This document shows, piece after piece, positions 48,430 to 60,265 of a stretch of DNA of 64,000 nt. The DNA comes from Selaginella tamariscina (lineage: Eukaryota; Streptophyta; Lycopodiopsida; Selaginellales; Selaginellaceae). Position 1 is the first letter of the stretch. Each line of letters begins with the position of its first letter. The position numbers were made by a program, and so were the translations under genes. Location: assembly GCA_003024785.1 (NCBI GenBank), contig PUQB01000012.1, forward strand, positions 1,419,891-1,483,890. The letters are read 5' to 3'. The notes under the pieces were generated by a model. That model made no database searches. It saw only the letters and a program-made list of their open reading frames with translations, and was not told the DNA's origin.

Positions 48430-50538
48430 TTCTGTTTTAAATGTCTGTAAACGAATATGATTATATTCTACAATTTTATATTTGTTTTTTATATGGAAAA
48501 CTATTTATTTATATGAAATATCAAAAAATGATGCTTTTATATTTATTTTGGAACATGTGTTTTACTTAAAAAATGTGTTTTACTTTGAATACAATTTATT
48601 ATATTGAGTTAAGGACATTGAGTAATATATAAAAAATTATTCACATATTATTCATACGAAATTATAACTGTGTACTTTCTTAATTGATAATTATGAATAA
48701 TGATAATGACATCGAAAATGAATGTCTTTAGCGTATATACATCATAAATCAATTTCCTGTGTGTGTGTGTGTGTGTTAAGCAAAATACTAGTTTACATAT
48801 ATTAAACTTTATTACATAGTAGAAAGTAGTATTCGTTTAAAATAAATGAAGTTTTATAGGTTTATAGTTTTAAAGACTTATATTTAATAATTAGGAATGA
48901 CATGAGTGATATATTTTACTGTATATTTAAATAAATCAATATTTTCTAGAAAATACTTTTCTCAATGTTTATAAATAATAATTTTAAAACTACAATTATA
49001 AGGATAAATTTTATGTTTTAAACAGTAAATCAATTAGAGAATAATTATTAGCTATTTCAAATTTAAGAAATATATTTTTAATTAATTTATGAACTAAAAT
49101 ATTACACTTAATTTATCTTGTGATTGTTTTTCACATCTATATATACATATATAATAAATGGAGATACACATATGTACACGTGTATTGTACACTACATACA
49201 CTATTAAATATACTGCTAATGTGTATTTACATTCATTAAATTAACTTCTGTGTTTCACACGGGAGACTTGTATGTCATCTGAATTTATTCTTGACTTTTC
49301 AAATATTAAAGTATAGACAGATCTTAAAATATTTTTAAAATATTTTTAAAATATTTTAACAGATCTTAAAATATTTTTAAAATATAAATGAGTTCATAAA
49401 TAAACCTCCCAATTATCCCAAACGTTTTATTTTAATTTAAATATATACCCTAGAACTTTAATTCTTAAACTGTTACAATTTAATATGGTACTGTAACAGT
49501 TTAATCAAGTCCGTAAGTGTATCTAATAATTAAAGAAATAAAAAGTTTAAATTTATGCACACGTGTAAATAATGCGAATTTCCTATAGACCACATTATAT
49601 TTATAGGCTCGTTTCCTTTTATACGATAATGGTAACCGTATGTAAAAAGGAATATATTAGTATTATTATTATTAATGAGATCGGACATTAAGATGGCAGC
49701 ATAAACAAAATTAATAAAGTTTCTCGCAAGGTCTTTAAAAAATAAGGTCAAAAAACCATTTATAAAAAAACTGTATAATTTGAGAATCTTATGATTTGCT
49801 GTAATCTGAAGTACGGATTTTCTATATACTATTAATTTCTGGTATATTCAATATGTTTAAATAATATGATATAATAGAAATATATTATATAATATGAAAT
49901 GTTATTATACTGGTATTTCTCTCTTTATATATGTATGCATGTATGTGTGTGTATAAATGCATTAATGTAAATAATTGTTCTCGGTATTTACGTCACTCTA
50001 ACAAATATATTTTTAGTAAATGTCATTACTACAATTAAAAATATTAAATATTAATTTAAAAGTTTCTGATTTACTTATGTGCTTTATATAAATACATTGT
50101 TCTAAAAATACAAGGCATCATTTTTCGATACTTCATATAAATAAATGTTCTCTTTGTTCACACAAACGAATCCCCAACGTCTCTCTTCCATCCCGTTTAT
50201 ATTATAAAAATATGAAATAAACAAATTTATTATAGTAGTTCATTTATGTATTAATTTAATTGTAGGACTGTCGAACAATATAACACTAAATTTTCAAACC
50301 ATATTTTATAATAAAATAACACAATAGAATTATAAATCAACTTAAATTACTTTATTTAGTACAGTATTTAAGTGTATAATGAAACACATAATATTGTTCA
50401 TTAATATGGTTATACTTATTTACAAAAATCTAATTAACAAAATAAAGATTAATATGTCAACTAAAAAATAAGACTGTGTACAACCTATATAAATGTAAAT
50501 ACACAGCTAAAAGTGTTGTAATATATATGTAAATACAC

Positions 50539-50589
<51 letters not shown>

Positions 50590-51170
50590 GCAAACATACA
50601 AGTGCAGCTTCATCTATATTGAATATTATAATTTGCATCTGTACAATATACATAATAATAAAATATACAGTGATCCTACTTAATTACAGGAGTTAAAAGT
50701 TTTTAAATAAATAAATAAATAAATCAGATTGTTGATTAAATTATACCACCTTGGAAGTTTTAATTATACATAGAGCCGAAAACTTCGATGTACGATCAAA
50801 GTTAAATTTTTTAGAATAAAATATATTAAATATATATAATTTATAAAAATATTACACTTATTAACTGGCCATCAGATTGAAGTTCCGAAGGTACATGTAT
50901 TTATAAAGTAAAAATTTATTTATTTTGGGAATATTCATATACTAAAAGGTGTAGATTTCTTTTTATTAATGAGTGTTCAATTGTTTTACTTTGACTAACT
51001 TAAGTCTGTAGAGCTTTAAGATTCCAGTGTCATATTAAATTTAAGCTGTTAAACTTCTGCACACATAGAATGTTCCAAAATTTTAATCACTTAATCAATA
51101 AAATAAGCTTAAGAAATTTATATTTAAAAATTAAGTTGATTAAACACTTACATATACATAAATTATGTAA
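48430..51170. other. Very AT-rich DNA with a module remnant
   Basis: Mostly AT tracts. About 50150-50205 (TTCTCTTTGTTCACACAAACG ... CATCCCGTTT) matches the 47230-47280 part of module C and is a short remnant of a further copy. A tandem AAATATTTTTA repeat lies at 49325-49385. No gene was seen. Confidence 0.5.
50549..50587. repeat. GA microsatellite
   Basis: A perfect GA dinucleotide run of about 39 bases in AT-rich intergenic DNA. Confidence 0.9.
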
Positions 51171-53220
51171 ATATTAATGAATTTATATTAAGCTCCTTTT
51201 TAAATTTAGAGTAACTTTTTATTTAGCTCATCTTAATTACTATAATTTATTTATGATCAGCACCGCCACTGACTTTTTCTCAATGTCAAAAAAAAAGAAA
51301 AAACTGCAAAACTAACAAATCATTTATTATACTAAATATGAATGTTTACTTTTTTAAAAAGTTATATATTGTCTGCGTGTATATTGTGTGTGCAATGTAC
51401 ATCCCTTTCTCTGCGTTTGTCTGTCTATGCTTATAATACAACATTTATTCATGCATAAATGCATTAAGTACATGCACTTATATAGCTCAACACACTGGAA
51501 TATCTGAACAATAGTGCATCTTAGATGTATATGTATATACATGATCAAATGCATGCATACACAATACATACACACATGCACGCACGCACACACACATTGA
51601 TTCAAGCGCAAGCGCGCACGCACACACACATACTCATATCAATTCAATTTTCACTCAATTATCATATCCGTGATAAGATACTAGTGTTCATACATTATTT
51701 TTAATAATGGTAAACTTAATAATAAAAGAAATATGCATTAGAGTGACATTCTGTGTTTCCTTATGTCTCACTATCTGCACTATTTGTGCGAAACATGTAT
51801 ACATATGTACGGAGATATTATATAGAATCAAAGTAATGGCGCATCACTTGAAGAGCCAGTGTAAGTGGACCTCGTGGTGCTCTTATCATAGTAGAACTGT
51901 TAGACTTAAAGTTAGTTAATCCGAAGTACCACGGTGGATTTGTTGGAAGCTCAGATACAACCAGATGACCCAGCAGCATCGCAACCACGTCACTCATAGC
52001 GGGCCTACGTGTCTCATCTCCATGTGTGCAGAGCAGTGAAACGTGGATTGCCCTCAATGCTTCAGTTTGTGAATAACTAGACTGCAGCCTCTTGTCGACG
52101 AGTTTTCCTAGCTTATCTCTTGATAAACACTCCATAACTACATTAATAATCAAATTTAAATGATTTATAATTAATGTATGCATGTGTTTATATGCGTATT
52201 AAACTTAAACGTAATAACATTTGGATACTTACCAACTTCCAAAAGGCCAGGCTCATCTGGGAATTTAGGGTCCCCATTTTCTTCCACTAACTATCTCCAA
52301 AAGAAGCACTCCATAGCTGAAAACATCTGCTTTTACTGTTAATCGCCCACCCATTGCATACTCTGGTGCCATATATCCACTGCAAATTGTGAAACTCTTA
52401 TTAACTATTCATCTTCAAAGTTCCCCAAACTTAGTTTCTCTTGAGTAATGCAGTGACTCGTTTATATATGTAAGGATATCTCTCACACACACCCAACTTA
52501 CTAAGTGCCAGCAATTTTAGTATCAATGGAGCTTCTATCGTGGTCGAAGAGCTTAGATATTCCAAAGTCTGATATTTTGGGAGACAAGTCCTTGTCGAGA
52601 AGTATATTACTGGCTTTTATATCCCTGTGAATGATTGTATTTGAGACTCTTCGTGGAGGTATGCGAGGCCACGAGCAACTCCCATCGCAATGTTAAACCT
52701 TGTTGGCCAATCAAGCACATGATAATCTTAAGAATAATTAGTTAGTGTCTTATAAAAAAATGAATTAATATAATATATAACTTACTGAATAACGCTTGGT
52801 CGAGGCTACCATTCTGAAGAAACTCATAAACCAACAGCCTCTCATCACCTTTGATACAGTAACCTCGTAACTTGGCCAAATTACGATGTTGTATACCAGT
52901 AATAATACTAGCCTCATTCACAAACTCGTGTTTTCCTTGGTTGGAACTCAGCGAAAGCCTTTTAACCGCTACCATGGAACCATCGTTTAAAACCGCCTGT
53001 CACAAATAATTAAATAAGAATAACAGTAATTAATATTAATGACATATAAACTATATAGTAATACCTTGTAGACTGCTCCGAAACCACCTTGACCGAGTTT
53101 ATGGTCTTCACTGAAGTTATTGGTTGCATTTGCAAGTCCTGGTATTGGAATATCAATGGGCCCTCAAACCTGCCTGTTTTTAAGTTAATAAGATTATAAA
53201 TTATGTATTAACAATGTATG
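51170..53220 (-). repeat. Segmental duplicate of 39640-41690
   Basis: This is the intact member of the kinase duplication. Alignment with 39640-41690 continues through exons and introns and ends in the intron upstream of the P-loop exon, where the sequence here continues into the transmembrane exon. Confidence 0.85.
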
Positions 53221-54180
53221 TACGTGTATATATGTATGTGTGTGTGCTTACCTTCTAGATCATTTTCATAAGGTGGAGTTTTTGTTTTTCGGTATTTTGA
53301 TAAATATAAGAATCCCACAATCCCGAGTAGAGATATAAATGCAATACCACCAAGGGTAGCACCTATAATTATTCCTATATTTGAAGAGCTACCTGTAATA
53401 AGATTAAAAGACTGTGATTATTAACATATTTCAATTAAAAAAATTTAAATAAATTTGTATTAATGTTAATGCTTATTACCTTTTCCAGGTTGTGGACCGG
53501 GACCAAGGTAGAATCAGGCAATCTGTATCCTAATCGAATGAAAATGTAAGTTTTATATACATGTATTATTTGTTAGTTTACAAAACTATTAAGATTAAAT
53601 TATTATATATATAAACTTATAACTTAATGCTATATAAATTCACACATAATATATTCACTAAACTCACTTTCAAAAATGACTGGGATATACACACTGCATT
53701 TGTTTAATTAATTAACATTTCATAAATAACATTCAATATAAATAAATTAAAAAAATATACAGTTTCATACATAATATACATACCTGGAACAAAATTATAA
53801 TTGTCGTAGCGTAAATGACATCTATAATGTATTATTAAGCCAGTATTGAGCACCAACTGCTAACGGAGCATCTCTTTTTATGTCATCTCTAGCTGTGTTG
53901 AAACATTGTCCACAGTCACCTTGCGACATATTATAGCACTCGAATTTTCCGTACACAGTATCCGGATACTGTCCGTACCCGTATACTGCACTGCCATTGA
54001 GTGGAGCTTCTTTGTACAGAAAACTAAACACTGTATTGAGATTCTGTAGGAATAACTCCCTTCAGTTGTGTTATCTGTGTTGTAAAGAGTTGTATTCGGT
54101 GGAATATCTGTTGGAGGATCACCTCTAACTATGAGTAAGCACATAATTATGTAAAATATCACTGTGAATAATTTCTCCAT
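51818..54180 (-). CDS. Cysteine-rich (DUF26) receptor-like kinase, fuller copy
   Basis: This is a plasma-membrane receptor kinase of the CRK type. Exons: 54180-53784, 53522-53480, 53392-53252, 53173-53065, 52996-52796, 52726-52502, 52379-52233 and 52137-51818. The start [18 protein letters not shown] is a signal peptide. The ectodomain has a single Gnk2/DUF26-like unit ([25 protein letters not shown] after a shift, and [12 protein letters not shown]), where most CRKs have two. The transmembrane segment is [21 protein letters not shown], followed by basic SKYRKTK. Kinase motifs: [37 protein letters not shown] and the C-lobe arginine region [13 protein letters not shown]26 proteins take part in stress, redox and immune signalling, but the ligand is unknown. 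Single-base breaks occur in the ectodomain (near 54045 and 53835) and near the C-terminus (51890, compared with the sister copy). Confidence 0.88.
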
Positions 54181-54616
54181 GCATTCCTGTAATAAAAATT
54201 TATAATATATACATAATCATAATGCTTTGTCATTTCCTTTAATGATTAATAATACATTGAATAAAAACATCATCAGAAACTGGATTGGGAATTTACACTG
54301 CACTTAATTGCAAAATTTGTATATTTTTACACTCAAATTGCAATTGTCGGTTGTTATGGAAACAATTTATTAAATTGTATGTGTAAATTCATACCTTCAA
54401 AGAGTCCCGTGCAAGTAGCGCTTGCGTGTGTGCGTGCGTGTGTAATACTTTGAGGTCGGTGATCTGGAGAATATTAATGTGTGTACACGTCAAACACAAC
54501 ACAAATTTCGTTATTTACTACGTCTAACCACGAATAGTATTGTTTTCTAGTCGTTGACGGCGGCTTTGACAAAATCAAGGGATGTTAAACTATAATAAGC
54601 ATATATCTATAGTTTA
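54181..54616. other. Spacer upstream of the receptor kinase
   Basis: Likely promoter region of the minus-strand kinase. It has TG runs near 54420-54450 and no open frame of note. No target duplication for the following LTR element could be recognised here. Confidence 0.4.
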
Positions 54617-54804
54617 TGAATAATAATATTAAATGCACAGAACCTGATACTTTACTCATGTATAAAACCTGGATTATATACAGAGACCTACCACGTGGCA
54701 CACATGTGACATGTGGCACTGACACATGGGGCCAGATCACCACCCATGTGTCACTACGCATGTGTGTATATATACATGTGTATATATAGTATACAACATT
54801 TACA
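54617..54804 (-). repeat. 3' LTR of the degraded gypsy element
   Basis: Plus-strand TGAATAATAA...TTTACA. It shares long blocks with 59281-59421, such as ACTCATGTATAAAACC, GACCTACCACGTGGCACAC and AGATCACCACCCATG. It holds extra sequence (about 54690-54720 and 54750-54790) missing from the other LTR. Confidence 0.8.
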
Positions 54805-57800
54805 TTATCCTCCCCTTTGCGGCTGTGTAGATGGTGATGGATCTGATGTTCCTAAATCTGTGTGAGCTTGTTCATCTAAGGTATGACCGAATGCTCAACG
54901 GATCTCAAAATACAAACCGTTTCATTTGAACTACATGAACTATCTCAACCTCATGAGATCCCATTAACTGTACTTGATACACCTGAGGACCAACCTTTTA
55001 AAGTACTCAGTAGGGACCAAGCCACTTATGTAAAAGCCAGGTGCAATTAGCTTGGGAAAACGTACTAGGACTAAGTCACCGTCAGTAAAATTTGGTAGAG
55101 TTTGATGTCATGCATTATAAGAAGATTGCTGCTGTATTTGAGTCGACCAAGATGTTTAGCAGACTCTACATATAAAAGAGGCAAAACAACATCCAAATGT
55201 CGAGCCCACATCTTTGCATCCTCGGCACGTGGCAGATTCGATGATAACCCCAATTCACTAAGCAATTTAGGATCATATCTATACAATGCCTTGAATGGAG
55301 AGAGAACTCTGAATGCCTGTTACATAAGTAAATCTCAAGCATCGCAAATATCAATCCCAGTCAGTGTGATTGAAGTTCACATACTTCGAGATCATACCCT
55401 TGAAGGTCCGATTCAATTGCTCCACCAAACAATGATTAAATCTGTAGTCGAAAAATGCTACGAAAATGTTTAATTACTAATTTAATTATTAATTTAGTTT
55501 AATTACTAATCCATAACATTTTTTTACTATGGCATATATCACTGCCACCAAACCTTCAGTTTGTGGATGATAGAGAGGCAAATGAGTGTTTTACCCCTAA
55601 TCTCTCACACAACACTTGAAATACCTCGGCAATGAAAGTAGGGCCATTATCTGATAACATTCGTTCTGGATAAGAATGCTGCAAAACCACTTTATCAAAC
55701 AGAAACAAAGCTGTTAATATGGCAGTTGCATCTGGGAGGGCATTAACCTCCACCCAACGAGTTAAATAATCAGATACCACAATGATGTACTAATTACCTT
55801 AAGAAGTGGAAAAGGTCCCATTAAATCCACTACAATTAACTCAAAAGGGCGAGAGACACTGATGGATTCTAACACCCCCATGGCCCGAGTCGTAAAGGAA
55901 TTCCGAGTTTGACAAATGGGATAGCTTTGGATATACCTAATCACATCACCATGCATGCTAGGCCAATAAAAGGATCGGCAAAGCTTTTACAACACTCGTT
56001 CGTGACCAAGATGACCTCCAACAATAGGTGAATCATGATATGCTCGAAGAAGGTGTGGAATATATGTAGAAGGTACAGCCAAACGCCATCTGTCTCTGGA
56101 TTTGTCCCAATAAAATATAATAAACCATCTTGAAGTCAAACTGAGCATGATATTGTCGAAACGAGGTTCGGAAGGCGAATTTGCAAATGCATCGCGTAAT
56201 TGCCTCGTCCATGGTTCATGTTTTTGAACATCCTGCCACTGTTCCAAGGATGGTAAATTAGCATTGAATACCTGAGGGCTTGTATCAAACCAAACGTTGC
56301 AACTACTGCATGAGCAGGCAAAGTGGAATCGGAAAGGGGTGTCGAGAAAGTGCATTCGCATCCACCATTGTTCGCCCAGGCCTGTGCACCACCTTAAAGT
56401 TATATACTGGAGACGTAATGCCCATCTGGCTACACGACCCACTAAATTCTTCGTTTTAATAAGGAAGTGACAGCAGCATGATCACACTCCAAAAGTGTTT
56501 CACTCCCATGTAAGTAGGCATGAAGTCGTTCAAAACCCCAAATAGCAGCAAGGCATTCTTTTTCAGTAGTGGAATAATTCCGCTCAGCAGGCAGTACTCG
56601 ACTAATGTAAGCCACCGGGTGTCGAATTGAAGATCCACAGCATCATTTGCATCAACACACCACCAATACAATCTGAGGCATCTACTCGTAAAATGAACGG
56701 ACGAGTAAAATTGGGTATTGAAGCAATGGTGGAGTTGTCAGGAACTCTTTTAACTGGTCAAATGCCTGTGACACCTGCGAGTCCACCTGAAAGATACCTG
56801 TGGATGAACTAACTCCCAAGAGGGGCAGTTCGATCAGTGAGATGATCGATGAATCGACCCAAGTACTGCACCTGCCCAAGAAACGCTGGACTTCCTGTAC
56901 TGTACGGACGAGGAACTCTCGAACAACTCGCAACTTCATTGGATCCACCTGTAAACCCTCTCGAGATATACGGTAACCCAAGTAAGTGGTGTCGATTACG
57001 AACACACACTTTCAAGTTTCAACTTCAACCAACTTCTCAAATCGATCAAGAACGCGCCGTACATCACGAATGTGATCCTCAAGAACCAGACCCATGAATG
57101 AGCACATCATGAAAATCGGCAGTGATATCAGGCATATCGAAAGAAGCTCATCCATCATGCGTTGAAAGGTGGCAGAGCTGAAGTCAATCCAAAAGCATGA
57201 CCAAAAACTCGTAAAGACCAAATGGTGTCCGGAAGGCCGTTTTTGGAATATCCTCCTCAGCCATAGGAACCTGCCAATATCCTGATGCCAAATCCAACTT
57301 AGTAAACCATCGACTCTGACCCAAACGATCTAATAGATCGGCAAGTTCGGAAGTGGATAGACATCTTTGATGGTAACATCGTTGAGGTCGGTAATCCACA
57401 CAAAATCGGAGAGATCCATCAGGCTTGGGAACCAAATGAGGTTCACATGCCCATGGACTCCGTGAGGACACACTCGTTACCAATCATATCGTAACAGCTG
57501 TTCGCATGGCTGATAACTCTTTTGATGACCTGCGTCGAACCGGGACTTTGAAAGGCTTTGCATTGCCGGTGGGTATACAATGTCGAGTCTTCACACGTGC
57601 ACCTTGGGACAGATCAAATTTGAACAAACTTGCATACTGTTTCTTAAGTTGTTCGATGCAGTGTGCTCGATACTCAGGTGACGGATCCGGCATTTGAACC
57701 TGTTGAGATGAACACCACCCAAGACCAATCAAAGGAGCTGTATGCGTGATACAAACAGCAACAATCTTCTCTGGACGTATAAGGAACAGACTGCAGAGAC

Positions 57801-59280
57801 ACAGACTCCAAGCGTAATATAAGAGGAGAGAGTGAAAAATCACATACCTTTCGACTGCTTTAACCAATCACATCCCAGAATAATGTCAAAACCTGGGAAG
57901 GGACAACCCTAAGAGACCCAGAGGGAAACTTACAGTTGGCACCCATAACCAACGTAGTCAAAGTGGTGTACTGTGATACTACACGAGATGCCCATTACCA
58001 TATAAAATGTGCAAGACCTTATCTGCAGTCTCAAGGGTAATGAGCACCATGCGCCAAAAAGTAGTTATGGAAGACATACTGGATCCTGTATCCACAAGCA
58101 CTGTGACTGAAAAATCATTCACCGTGCATTAAATGTGAAAACTAGATGATTTAGTGGAACTTGCAATTCTTGATATGCATAGCAGAAAAAAAATGGAGGC
58201 GAAGTCTCCATCGTATAGGATCCCTCCGTCGCCCGTACGATTACTGGTTTTCCACAATAGATCCGCCGGCAAGAAAGGTTTCATCATCTGGAAGCTCATT
58301 ATTAGACATAATGGCCGCCACATGCACACCATCCGGAACATATGGTTGCCAGCCCGAATGTGGTGGACGTCAATCAGGATACACATCACATGTCCGCTAA
58401 GTATGTCTAGGTGCCCAACATGCCACTCTATTGGGTCGACCTGCATTGTTCCGATTCTCCTGTCACAAATCCGTGATTTTGACTGCCATGGGCAGGAACT
58501 AGAGCAAGTGCAGGACAATTTTGTGGAGGTGGTCCACATGGTGGGCCCCAAGGTCAACCACGAAGGCTTGTCGTGTGGGCACATATGCAACAGCGTCACC
58601 TCCATTGGATCAGCACGCTGAATAGGAGAAGTAGGTAACCCAAAGGGACCACGGCCCTCACCAGGCACCAACTCAAATTGTTGAGCTAGTGCAAAAGCTT
58701 CCTCTAATGTAGTAGGTCAAAGAGCCTGAATGAATCGAACAAGTTCGGGTCGCATAGTCGGCCATAACATACCAAGTTTAATGGGCTCATGCATGTTAGG
58801 ATATGCACACCGAGCTAAATCCCCAAATCTAATACTAAACTGCATAACAGACTCACCAAGATGTTGTCGTATCGCAAGAAAGCATCATCTGAATCCTCAA
58901 CTTTGCCAAACGTACGTTTGAGGCATTCCGTCAACGATTAATATTGGCTTGAATCTCTCATCCCAACCATGGTAACGAACAATAACTTGAAAATGATCAA
59001 ACCAGTGGTATACATCATCTCCCAGATCACCACAAAAAGATCGGGGTCGAACCTTTGAATTTGTGACATGTGAAGAAGACAAAGGAGTATTAGAAGCAAA
59101 TCCCTCGGCAGGAGGCTCAAGCAAGGAAGAGGAGGACGGACCCTCAACAAAACGCTCAAACAACTTAGTTTGTGTATTAATAGCAGTAGCAATAATGTTA
59201 AAAGCCGTCTCCATATTCATTGTCATGGAAACAAGAAAAAGAAGAGGCGAAAGAAAAGGAATACCCAACTTCTCCACCAA

Positions 59281-59421
59281 TGAAAGAATAAATAAATATG
59301 CACAAAACATGATACTTTAGTCATGTATAAAACCCGGCTTATATACAGGAGACCTGCCACGTGGCACACATGCTGACTCGTGGAGGCTAGATCACCACCC
59401 ATGCATATACAACATCTTACA
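59281..59421 (-). repeat. 5' LTR of the degraded gypsy element
   Basis: Begins TGAAAGAATAAATAAATATGC and ends CATCTTACA. At about 141 bp it is shorter than its partner. ATGTATAAAACC is a TATA-like stretch in both LTRs. Confidence 0.8.
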
Positions 59422-60240
59422 ATATATATGTTAAAAATTAATAATTTAATAGACACGTGGATGTTTACCCTAATTAAAGAGGAGGTATATGTATATTTCT
59501 AGCATATACTTCCCTAGTGTGTGTGGATCTATATAATTCAAAACTGTAATAACCCTTGTATACAATATATGATATATATCTGTTACACATAGTAACATTT
59601 AGAATGCTTAATGCATGTTGTAACTAAAATGGGCATGGCTATAGTCCCATTTCCTAATAATTAGCAATTTTAACTATTTAATTAGCATTTTCTAATATTA
59701 AAGGAATATTCTTTAGAATATATGTTTGAAAACAGAATATTCTTTAGAATATTCTATTTTGTATTTGACCCTTTAATAAATTATAGCATTCATTGAACAA
59801 AAATTAATAACATTATAAAAGTAGAAGGTATTAAATTATATAATATATTGCCTAATATAACAATTAATGAAGAGCATAAGAGGTACATTATATAAATATT
59901 GATGTTGTTATTAAAATATTAATATTCAAATATAACATTATTAATTAAAAATTTGTAGTAGTAATAATATATATAAAATCCTATAATAATATAGTCAATC
60001 TTCCATATCATTTTAAAAATTTATATAGTTAAGTAAACAATTTAGTACTATTATTAAAGAGTTTATAATAATTATGAATATTAAATATATGATATTTTAT
60101 AATTTTGTAATTGTTTTAAGCTTCAGAAAACATACATTCCCTTGCAGTTTTGTTAATCATGACTTTCAACGCTTCTTGACATCCACCCATATCGAATAAA
60201 TTTAACATTTATAAAACATGCTGGGTCTTTTTGATTGGGA
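59422..60240. other. AT-rich intergenic DNA
   Basis: AT-rich spacer with inverted GAATATTC blocks near 59705-59755. No gene was recognised. Confidence 0.5.
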
Positions 60241-60265
60241 GACCATGTTTTCTCTAGGCATCCAT

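Larger units (their letters stand above)
45250..48430 (+). repeat. Module C: fullest copy of the duplicated module
   Basis: Order: two ~170-bp tandem units with GACATCATGTCTTCAATTTC (45300-45490), a long microsatellite palindrome (45535-45835), the GC-rich array (45862-46290), an AT linker (46310-46620), a middle part with the unrecognised gene (46700-47710), and a tail (47790-48430). Module A is its inverted, internally shorter copy and module B its direct copy lacking the first 600 bp. Confidence 0.85.
54617..59421 (-). mobile_element. Degraded Ty3/gypsy LTR element, minus strand
   Basis: Two related terminal repeats (54617-54804 and 59281-59421) bound a minus-strand gag-pol. Gag has DVYHWFDHFQVI near 59010, close to DVYHWWEHFQGI of the first element. 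RT has [19 protein letters not shown] and [10 protein letters not shown] near 57290-57460. RNase H-like sequence lies near 56450-57000, and integrase has SDYLTRWVEV and ERMLSDNGPTF near 55650-55770. A purine tract (complement of TCCTCCCCTTT at 54809-54819) abuts the 3' LTR, and TTGGTGGAGAAGTTGGG abuts the 5' LTR. Stops and shifts are frequent in every domain, and the 5' LTR lacks about 45 bp, so the copy is old. Confidence 0.88.

Noticed and set aside
58154-58621. 155-codon plus-strand open frame inside the degraded gypsy element
   Set aside because: It is antisense to the decayed gag region (PMEV block and knuckle area on the minus strand) and resembles no protein family.
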